DNA of 5,160 nucleotides. It comes from Bacteroidales bacterium. Its GTDB lineage: Bacteria; Bacteroidota; Bacteroidia; Bacteroidales; WCHB1-69. Of the stretch, positions 1 through 5,160 are shown in pieces; position 1 is the first letter of the stretch; every line of letters starts with the position of its first letter. Location of the stretch: positions 1 to 5,160 of the forward strand of contig JAKSMH010000123.1 in the NCBI GenBank assembly GCA_024400715.1. The letters are read 5' to 3'. Below the pieces are notes generated by a model. That model ran no database searches, had not been told where the DNA came from, and saw only the letters and a program-made list of their open reading frames with translations. Made by a program: the position numbers and the translations under genes.

Positions 1-64
1 AACTGAATAGAGTATTTGACTACGGATCAAAAGGTTGCAGGTTTGAATCCTGCATGGGTCACCA
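1..64 (+). tRNA. tRNA-Arg (anticodon ACG), 5' end cut off by the window edge
   Basis: The visible part runs from the D-loop to the 3' end. The anticodon stem is 15-19 paired with 27-31 (TTTGA/TCAAA). The seven-base loop 20-26 (CTACGGA) places the anticodon ACG at 22-24. The T-stem is 37-41 with 49-53 (GCAGG/CCTGC), the 3' acceptor strand is 54-60, the discriminator is A61, and CCA is encoded at 62-64. The missing 5' acceptor strand should read about GACCCAT. Known arginyl identity features agree: A20 (base 7), C35 (base 23) and G36 (base 24). A34 would normally be converted to inosine by TadA so that the tRNA reads CGU, CGC and CGA. The T-loop has T instead of C at position 56, apparently matched by A instead of G at position 19. 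The acceptor stem cannot be checked because its 5' strand lies outside the window. Confidence 0.93.
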
Positions 65-66
65 CC

Positions 67-102
67 AAAGCACTTGTGAATTCTTGCAAGTGCTTTTTTT
101 TT
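67..102 (+). terminator. Intrinsic terminator of the tRNA-Arg transcript
   Basis: A perfect 10-bp inverted repeat, AAAGCACTTG (67-76) and CAAGTGCTTT (87-96), encloses a 10-base loop and is followed by further T residues to 102. The hairpin begins three bases after the encoded CCA, so it should end the tRNA transcript. It lies 27 bases before the start codon of the next gene. Confidence 0.9.
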
Positions 103-129
103 CAAAGACAAAATCAAAGGGCAATCTCT

Positions 130-2049
130 ATGATTCAGATTAATAAACTCTCGGTCAATTTCACTGGCGACTACCTGTTCAAAGACATATCTTTTGTCGC
201 AGGTGACAAAGACCGCATCGGTTTGGTTGGGAAAAACGGGGCTGGAAAATCCACCCTGCTGAAAATCATCCACAAGGAACTCGAACCTGAATCAGGCACT
301 ATTGTCATTACGTCCGGACATAAAACCGGTTATCTTCCGCAAGAGATACTGGGCAATTACGACAAAACCGTCTGGGAAGAAACAATGGCTTGTTTTGTCG
401 AACCCAGAAGGTTAGAGAAGAAACTCAAAGAAATCAATGCGTTGCTGACAGACAGGACTGACTATGAATCAGAAGAATACATTGGTTTGGCTCAACAATT
501 ATCTGATGCCACCGACCGCTTTCACCATTTGGGTGGAGCGACAATGGAAGGCGATGCAGAGAAAGTGTTGTTGGGTTTGGGCTTCAAGAACAGCGACTTT
601 GCCCGTCCCTTGGCAGAATTCAGCAACGGCTGGCAAATGCGTGTCAACCTTGCTAAAATCCTGCTTCAGAAACCGGAAATCATCTTGTTGGACGAGCCCA
701 CCAACCATTTGGACATTGAATCAATCCAGTGGTTAGAAGATTATCTGGCAAACTATTCCGGCTGTCTCATCCTGGTTTCACACGACCGCGCCTTCCTTGA
801 TCGCGTCACCACGCGTACCGTAGAAATCACATTTGGCACTTTACAGGATTACAAATGCAGTTATTCCCAATACGTTGAACAACGATTGGAACGCATTGAA
901 TCACAGCAAAACGCATTTGAAAACCAGCAAAAGGAGATTGCGCAGATTGAACGATTCATTGAAAGATTCAGATATAAGGCCACCAAAGCCAAACAAGTGC
1001 AGAGCCGCATCAAATTATTGGACAAGATGGAGAAAATCGAGGTGGAAAGCATAGACAACTCATCCATTGCCTTCAAGTTTCCCCCGGCTCCGCACTCCGG
1101 CCGAGTAACTATCGAAACCGAACATCTGAATTTGGGTTATGACCAACTAAAAGTACTCAACGACATTGACTTTCACCTGGAAAGAGGCGAAAAAGTGGCT
1201 TTCGTCGGCCGCAATGGCGAAGGAAAGTCCACGATGGTCAAGACCATTGTAGGCGAATTGTTGCCTCAAGGCGGACAAATCACCTTGGGACACCAGGTCG
1301 TCATCGGCTATTACGCGCAAAACCAAGCCCAACTTCTGGATCCCAACAAAACCGTCTTCGAAACCATCGACGACATCGCTGTTGGAGAAATCCGACCCAA
1401 AATCCGTACCATTTTAGGCAGTTTCCTTTTTTCTACCGAAGACACCGAGAAAAAAGTCCGCGTACTCTCCGGCGGCGAGAAATCGCGTCTGGCACTTGCC
1501 AAATTGCTATTGTCACCATTCAACCTGTTGATTCTTGACGAACCGACCAACCACCTGGATATGCAATCCAAGGATGTATTAAAGAACGCCCTGCTTCAAT
1601 ATGAAGGCAGTATGATTTTAGTTTCCCACGACAGGGATTTCCTCCAGGGGCTAAGCAGCAAGGTGTTTGAATTCAAAGATCACAGCATTAAAACTTACTT
1701 GGGCGACGTTTACGACTTCTTGGAAAAGAAAAAAATGGATTCCCTGAAAGATTTGGAACGTAAAATGCAGACATCGTCAACGGGGGAAAAGGTAGAAAGT
1801 TCGAATAAAGTAAATTGGGAAAAGAAAAAGGAGCAGGACGCCGCCAACCGGAAACTCAAAAACAAGCTGTCCAAAATCGAGAACGAAATTGCCGAGCTGC
1901 AGCAACAACTGGCGATCATCGAAGAAAAAATTTCCAATCCTGCCGACTATGCTGCCGAAATCGGTTCCGGAGAACTCTACAAACAATACAACGACATCAA
2001 AAACACCATTGAAGAAAAGGAAATGGAATGGTTAGAACTCCAAGAATAA
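130..2049 (+). CDS. ABC-F family ATPase, YheS-like ribosome-associated translation factor
   Basis: This is a soluble 639-residue protein with two ATPase domains and no membrane segments, so it is not a transporter. ABC-F proteins bind the ribosomal E site and act on stalled or idle ribosomes. Domain 1 has Walker A GKNGAGKST (34-42), signature FSNGW (164-168), Walker B with catalytic E189 in DEPTNHLD (188-195), and switch H218. A charged helical linker (about 232-310) carries RFRYKATKAKQVQSRIK (279-295), the tRNA-interaction region. Domain 2 has GRNGEGKST (360-368), LSGGE (446-450), DEPTNHLD (470-477) and H500. From about 534 to the end is a Lys/Glu-rich coiled coil. Length, linker and the ending EMEWLELQE closely resemble E. 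coli YheS (637 residues, from memory). ATG130 was chosen because the in-frame ATG at 16 lies inside the tRNA and MIQINKLSV is a normal ABC-F start; AAGGG at 117-121 could assist. N166 replaces the usual signature glycine. An antibiotic-resistance role is not indicated. Confidence 0.95.
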   Translation: MIQINKLSVNFTGDYLFKDISFVAGDKDRIGLVGKNGAGKSTLLKIIHKELEPESGTIVITSGHKTGYLPQEILGNYDKTVWEETMACFVEPRRLEKKLKEINALLTDRTDYESEEYIGLAQQLSDATDRFHHLGGATMEGDAEKVLLGLGFKNSDFARPLAEFSNGWQMRVNLAKILLQKPEIILLDEPTNHLDIESIQWLEDYLANYSGCLILVSHDRAFLDRVTTRTVEITFGTLQDYKCSYSQYVEQRLERIESQQNAFENQQKEIAQIERFIERFRYKATKAKQVQSRIKLLDKMEKIEVESIDNSSIAFKFPPAPHSGRVTIETEHLNLGYDQLKVLNDIDFHLERGEKVAFVGRNGEGKSTMVKTIVGELLPQGGQITLGHQVVIGYYAQNQAQLLDPNKTVFETIDDIAVGEIRPKIRTILGSFLFSTEDTEKKVRVLSGGEKSRLALAKLLLSPFNLLILDEPTNHLDMQSKDVLKNALLQYEGSMILVSHDRDFLQGLSSKVFEFKDHSIKTYLGDVYDFLEKKKMDSLKDLERKMQTSSTGEKVESSNKVNWEKKKEQDAANRKLKNKLSKIENEIAELQQQLAIIEEKISNPADYAAEIGSGELYKQYNDIKNTIEEKEMEWLELQE

Positions 2050-2102
2050 CAAGGAAATCAGCCGAATAAAAAAAAGTAGAAAGAAAAAGTAAAAAGGACT
2101 GC

Positions 2103-2130
2103 TTTCATATTAAAAAAATAAGTATTTTTG
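2103..2130 (+). promoter_or_regulatory. Bacteroidota-type promoter for rpsP
   Basis: TATTTTTG at 2123-2130 matches the Bacteroidota -7 consensus TAnnTTTG exactly and is followed by CAAA, as is the box before the debranching enzyme. The -33 element is weak: TTTC at 2103-2106 lies only 16 bases upstream, where about 19 is usual. Transcription would begin a few bases after 2130, giving an A-rich leader of about 30 bases without a Shine-Dalgarno sequence. No hairpin terminator is visible between the ABC-F stop and this promoter, so upstream readthrough may also feed rpsP. Confidence 0.72.
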
Positions 2131-2165
2131 CAAACTCAAAAATTAATCACTAAAAATTAAAAATT

Positions 2166-2732
2166 ATGGCAACAAGAATCAGATTACAAAGACGTGGTAA
2201 AAAGAACCAACCCTTCTACCACCTTGTAATTGCAGATGGTCGTGCACCACGTGACGGACGCTATATTGAAGAGATCGGCACATACAATCCACTGACCAAT
2301 CCTGCAACAATTAACGTTAATTTTGACAGAGCATTGTATTGGGTAGAAAAAGGTGCTGATCCATCAGACACTGCCCGTGCGATTCTTAAACACGAAGGCG
2401 TATATTTGATGAAACACCTTAGAGGCGGTATTGCCAAGGGCGCCCTCACCGAAAATGACGCTCAACGTAAATTTGACGCTTGGAAACAAGAAAAAGAGTC
2501 TAAGATCAGCAACGTTAAACGTGAAGAAGCCGACAAGACACGCAACGAATTAAAGAAACGCTTAGAAGCTGAAACTAAGGTTAGAGAAGCCATCTCCGCT
2601 AAAGTTGCTGCCAAGCAAGCCGCCGCCGCTGAAGCAGAAGCCGCTGCCGCCGCAGAAAAAGCTGCTGAAGCCGCTGCCAACGCCGAAGCCGCAGAAGCTC
2701 CAGCCGAAGCTACCGAAACTCCTGCTGAATAA
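2166..2732 (+). CDS. rpsP: 30S ribosomal protein S16 with a long C-terminal extension
   Basis: S16 binds 16S rRNA in the body of the 30S subunit and is an early assembly protein. The core is residues 1 to about 85, with the family start MATRIRLQRRGKKNQPFYHLV, then ADGRAPRDGRYIEEIGTYNP and RALYWVEKGADPSDTARAIL. E. coli S16 is 82 residues; this protein is 188. Residues about 95-147 form a charged, probably helical segment rich in Lys and Glu. The last 41 residues (148-188) consist almost only of Ala (24) and Glu (9), with a few Lys, Pro and Thr, and are likely helical or disordered. Long S16 tails of this kind are known in Bacteroidota; their role is not established. The ATG follows an A/T-rich leader without a Shine-Dalgarno sequence. 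A strong terminator lies 18 bases after the stop codon. Confidence 0.98.
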   Translation: MATRIRLQRRGKKNQPFYHLVIADGRAPRDGRYIEEIGTYNPLTNPATINVNFDRALYWVEKGADPSDTARAILKHEGVYLMKHLRGGIAKGALTENDAQRKFDAWKQEKESKISNVKREEADKTRNELKKRLEAETKVREAISAKVAAKQAAAAEAEAAAAAEKAAEAAANAEAAEAPAEATETPAE

Positions 2733-2750
2733 TATTTTCATTCAACAAAT

Positions 2751-2790
2751 AAAAAATAGACGCAAGCTCTATGCTGCGTCTATTTTTTTT
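2751..2790 (+). terminator. Intrinsic terminator between rpsP and rimM
   Basis: The arms TAGACGCA (2757-2764) and TGCGTCTA (2775-2782) pair perfectly. They extend through A2751-2756 against T2783-2788, giving up to 14 bp around a 10-base loop and ending in eight T residues. The A-tract on the left arm means it could also work in the opposite direction. It ends 13 bases before the rimM start codon, so it may either end the rpsP transcript or act as a partial barrier that lowers rimM expression. Confidence 0.93.
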
Positions 2791-2803
2791 AATTACTATC
2801 ACC

Positions 2804-3325
2804 ATGACAAACGAATATTATTATTTGGGAATCATTACCAAGCCGTTCGGCATCAATGGGCAGGTGGTCTGCTTTTTCGACACGGACGAACCCGAAAAAT
2901 ATGCTGATTTAGACGCGGTCTTCATTGACTTGGACGATGAAAAGCTGCCCTACCTCATCGAAAGCATCCAATATAAAGGCGGCAACAACTTCATCGTCAA
3001 ATTCCAAGACATCGACGAAAAGGAAGCAAAAGAACTCATCAAAGCAGAATTATACCTGCCTATGTCACAGCTTCCCAAATTAAGCGGAAACCACTTCTAC
3101 TTTCACGAAGTGATTGGGTTTCAAGTTATTGACAGAGAAAAAGGAAATATCGGAACGTGCTGTGACTTCGTTGAAATCAGCCACGATCCGATAATGCAGA
3201 TTGACCACGACGGCAAAGAAATCCTCATTCCCGCCATTGACGAAGTATTCAAGGAAATTGACAGAGAAAAAAAACTAATCCGAATTTCCGCTCCGGAAGG
3301 ACTGATTGACGTGTACCTCGAATAA
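2804..3325 (+). CDS. rimM: Ribosome maturation factor RimM
   Basis: RimM is a cytoplasmic assembly factor that binds S19 and the 16S rRNA head region and aids late 30S maturation. The 173-residue product has the normal two-domain layout. The N-terminal beta-barrel (about 5-86) begins YYYLGIITKPFGINGQV, matching the family pattern in which FGI/RG follows a short strand. The C-terminal PRC-barrel (about 97-172) starts at HFYFHEVIGFQV and includes ILIPAIDEVFKEID (140-153). ATG2804 is preferred over the in-frame ATG at 2771. The latter lies in the terminator loop and would add 11 residues before the conserved start. No Shine-Dalgarno sequence or clear promoter is visible in the 13 bases after the terminator, so expression probably depends on readthrough from rpsP or on a promoter overlapping the hairpin. 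The usual trmD and rplS do not follow. Confidence 0.95.
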   Translation: MTNEYYYLGIITKPFGINGQVVCFFDTDEPEKYADLDAVFIDLDDEKLPYLIESIQYKGGNNFIVKFQDIDEKEAKELIKAELYLPMSQLPKLSGNHFYFHEVIGFQVIDREKGNIGTCCDFVEISHDPIMQIDHDGKEILIPAIDEVFKEIDREKKLIRISAPEGLIDVYLE

Positions 3326-3493
3326 ATTGCGATAAAAGTCGTTTTTACCATTATCCACACGCCACAACCACCTTCTTTTTCCTGATTTTTAGCGTTTTTT
3401 TCAAGTGAAAAGAAAAAATTTGAAAAAATAAAAATTTTTTATCATTTCATTTGAGAAAAAAAAATTGTACATTTGCAAAAAATTATTACTAAA
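3326..3493. other. A/T-rich intergenic spacer before the debranching enzyme gene
   Basis: The 168 bases hold no credible reading frame. The first 70 are mixed sequence with no convincing terminator for rimM: AAAAGTCGTTTT (near 3335-3346) could form only a 4-bp A/T stem, and TTTTC-AAGT-GAAAA (3398-3411) is another weak hairpin. From about 3395 onward the DNA is almost all A and T, with repeated A-runs and the near-palindrome ATAAAAATTTTTTAT (3428-3442), leading into the promoter. Confidence 0.6.
3445..3475 (+). promoter_or_regulatory. Bacteroidota-type promoter for the debranching enzyme
   Basis: TACATTTG at 3468-3475 is an exact TAnnTTTG -7 element. TTTC at 3445-3448 lies 19 bases upstream and fits a near-consensus -33 TTTG at the usual spacing; an exact TTTG at 3450-3453 is too close, at 14 bases. 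The start codon is only 18 bases after the -7 box, so the leader would be about 10-13 bases long, with no room for a riboswitch or a Shine-Dalgarno sequence. Runs of A and T upstream (3413-3464) may bend the DNA or contact polymerase. Confidence 0.8.
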
Positions 3494-5160
3494 ATGAGTT
3501 ATATAGAATTTGACAAAACAGAGTTGGTCAACATTCCTTTCTCAAAGAAAAAAGAGATTGTCCGATGCAGTCGCACCGGGGCTTTTGCTACTACCACGCT
3601 ACTCGGTTTGAACACACGCAAATATCACGGCCTGTTTATTTTGCCGCAAGAAAAGGTTGATGGCGAGCGCCACGTCTTGGTATCGTCGCTCAACGAAAGT
3701 ATCATCATTGATGATATGGAATTCCACCTTGGTATGCACCAATACCGAGGCGGCATTTACGATCCCAAGGGCAATAAGTACTTGCAGAAATTCGTTGCCG
3801 ACACCATCCCCGTCTATTATTTCCGGGTTGGCCGGTTTAACTTCACCAAAGAACTCCTGTTTTCGGATCACAGCGAAAGACTTATTATCAAATACACCAT
3901 ATTAGATGACTTTGAATCTGTCTCTTTCCAATTCCAGCCTTTGCTCGCTTTCCGTCAGATTCTTCAACTCACACACAAAAACGACCAGGTCAACACCAGC
4001 TTCGACACGGTTAAAAACGGCGTAAAATATTGTTTATACGATAATTACACCCCCATCTACCTTCAATCTTCCGAAGATATCGACTACCAACATAACCCCA
4101 ATTGGTACTACAATTTTGAATACGAGGAAGAGCTGAATAGAGGTTATGACGGCCACGAAGACCTCATCAACCTTGGCAGCATCAATGTGCCCGTGAAAAA
4201 CAAGGAACTTTACTTTTCCATTGGCACAGAACCCATTGACCCCAAAGATATCGCCAAGATTTTCAACGAAGAATTGGACGGGCACCGTTCACGAAACAGC
4301 TACCTCCATTGTCTCGAAAACGCCGCAGAACAGTTCATCATAGAACGCAACGGCAAGACACAAATCATAGCGGGTTATCCCTGGTTTGGCCGTTGGGGTC
4401 GCGACACTTTCATTTCCGTACCGGGATTAACCTTGTCGGTGGTCAATAAACCCAAACTGTGCAAAACCATCATTGACGATATGCTTTCGGAAATGAAAGA
4501 CGGACTATTTCCCAACATCGGCAGCGGCGACCAAGCCGCCTACAACTCTGTTGACGCACCCTTGTGGTTTTTCCGCGCCCTGCAGCAGTATGCTTCCTAT
4601 GCGCACAGCGACAAGAAAATCTGGAAGGACTACGGTCGCGCGATGAAAGACATTCTCAACGCCTACCGAAACGGTTCGATGTACAATATAAAGATGTTGG
4701 ACAACGGGCTGATTTATGCAGGAAAAGAAGGGGTTGCCTTGACTTGGATGGATGCCGTCGTCGATGGCAACCCCGTCACACCGAGAACTGGATGTGCCGT
4801 GGAAATCAATGGATTATGGTACAATGCCATACAATTCAGCATTGAAATGGCTCATCTTGCCAAAGACAAAGAATTCATCGAGGAATGGGAACCCCTGGCC
4901 AAAAGCTTCCCTGCCACTTTCAAAGAAACATTTTGGTCTAAGGAAATCGGGTATTTGGCGGATTTCATCAACGGCGACTACAAGAATTTCCAAGTTCGCC
5001 CCAATATGATGATTGCCGTTTCGCTTCCCCACGTGCCCATCAGTGAGAAAATCAGACAATTGGTATTAAAAAAGACCTGTGAGGAATTGCTCACCGAAAA
5101 AGGCATTCGCACCTTGTCGCCCAACGACCCCGAGTACAAAGGTCACTACCAGGGCAACCA
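3494..5160 (+). CDS. Glycogen debranching enzyme (archaeal/Bacteroidota type, GDE_C amylo-alpha-1,6-glucosidase), 3' end outside window
   Basis: The frame is open from ATG3494 to the right edge: 555 complete codons plus two bases, with no stop. The product should hydrolyse alpha-1,6 branch points of glycogen or related glucans in the cytoplasm. The N-terminal domain (about 1-230) contains SRTGAFATTTLLGLNTRKYHG, the family's sugar-binding-type GDE_N opening. The C-terminal (alpha/alpha)6-barrel has GYPWFGRWGRDTF (294-306), DGLFPNIGSGDQAAYNSVDAPLWF (336-359, given here only as a positional block around D354), TWMDAVVDGNPVTPR (417-431) and AVEINGLWYNA (435-445). Conserved acidic residues such as D304, D354, D420 and E437 are all present; which are catalytic I infer only from family conservation. 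Family members are about 640-650 residues, so roughly 90-100 are missing. Start MSYIEFDKTEL fits Bacteroides homologues from memory. It has its own promoter. It is distinct from GlgX-type GH13 debranching enzymes. Confidence 0.93.
   Translation, partial: MSYIEFDKTELVNIPFSKKKEIVRCSRTGAFATTTLLGLNTRKYHGLFILPQEKVDGERHVLVSSLNESIIIDDMEFHLGMHQYRGGIYDPKGNKYLQKFVADTIPVYYFRVGRFNFTKELLFSDHSERLIIKYTILDDFESVSFQFQPLLAFRQILQLTHKNDQVNTSFDTVKNGVKYCLYDNYTPIYLQSSEDIDYQHNPNWYYNFEYEEELNRGYDGHEDLINLGSINVPVKNKELYFSIGTEPIDPKDIAKIFNEELDGHRSRNSYLHCLENAAEQFIIERNGKTQIIAGYPWFGRWGRDTFISVPGLTLSVVNKPKLCKTIIDDMLSEMKDGLFPNIGSGDQAAYNSVDAPLWFFRALQQYASYAHSDKKIWKDYGRAMKDILNAYRNGSMYNIKMLDNGLIYAGKEGVALTWMDAVVDGNPVTPRTGCAVEINGLWYNAIQFSIEMAHLAKDKEFIEEWEPLAKSFPATFKETFWSKEIGYLADFINGDYKNFQVRPNMMIAVSLPHVPISEKIRQLVLKKTCEELLTEKGIRTLSPNDPEYKGHYQGN

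Noticed and set aside
16..129. Longer N-terminus for the ABC-F protein starting at ATG16
   Set aside because: It would translate the tRNA and its terminator, and the extra 38 residues resemble no ABC-F start; ATG130 begins with the normal MIQINKLSV strand.
499..1986. Several minus-strand open frames within the ABC-F gene
   Set aside because: They are antisense shadows of a well-supported conserved gene, without promoters or recognisable domains.
2618..2729. GCC/GCT/GAA-rich repetition as a possible DNA repeat array
   Set aside because: There is no fixed period; it is explained by the Ala/Glu composition of the S16 tail.
2771..2803. Upstream in-frame ATG for rimM
   Set aside because: It lies in the loop of the terminator hairpin and adds 11 hydrophobic residues before the conserved RimM start.
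2605..2907. 100-codon Pro/Lys-rich frame overlapping the rpsP tail
   Set aside because: It is the shifted reading of the repetitive Ala/Glu codons (GCC/GAA), crosses a terminator and resembles nothing.
3332..3350. Possible rimM terminator around AAAAGTCGTTTT
   Set aside because: The stem is only four A-T pairs with no G-C content, too weak to support a call.
3599..5059. Minus-strand and alternative-frame open frames within the debranching enzyme gene
   Set aside because: They overlap a continuous, family-conserved frame running from 3494 to the edge; none shows a domain or start signal.
1..5160. Mobile element, CRISPR, phage or novel defence system
   Set aside because: No direct-repeat array, terminal inverted repeats, integrase or transposase frame, or unknown gene cluster is present; every long frame is a recognisable housekeeping or storage-metabolism gene.

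Overview
The window looks like ordinary chromosomal DNA from a member of the Bacteroidota, probably the order Bacteroidales. Three things point there. The promoters before rpsP and the last gene carry the Bacteroidota -7 element TAnnTTTG. Their leaders are A-rich, with no Shine-Dalgarno sequence. The S16 protein has a long Ala/Glu-rich C-terminal tail, and the final gene closely resembles the archaeal-type glycogen debranching enzymes of Bacteroides relatives.

All genes read left to right. Bases 1-64 are the 3' part of a tRNA-Arg(ACG), followed directly by a strong intrinsic terminator (67-102). A 639-residue ABC-F ATPase of the YheS type follows (130-2049). A promoter near 2123-2130 drives rpsP (2166-2732, ribosomal protein S16). 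A perfect U-tailed hairpin (2751-2790) separates rpsP from rimM (2804-3325, 30S maturation factor). A very A/T-rich spacer (3326-3493) holds a clear promoter for a glycogen debranching enzyme that starts at 3494 and runs off the right edge (555 codons visible).

Functionally the left three quarters is a translation neighbourhood: a tRNA, a ribosome-associated ABC-F factor, a 30S protein and a 30S assembly factor. rpsP and rimM keep the adjacency seen in many bacteria, but trmD and rplS do not follow. The debranching enzyme has its own promoter and begins a separate carbon-storage unit.

I found no mobile element, CRISPR array, phage gene or undescribed multi-gene system. The points most worth a second look are an apparent compensated A19-U56 tertiary pair in the tRNA, a Gly-to-Asn change in the first ABC signature of the ABC-F protein, and two genes that start immediately after strong terminators with no visible promoter of their own.
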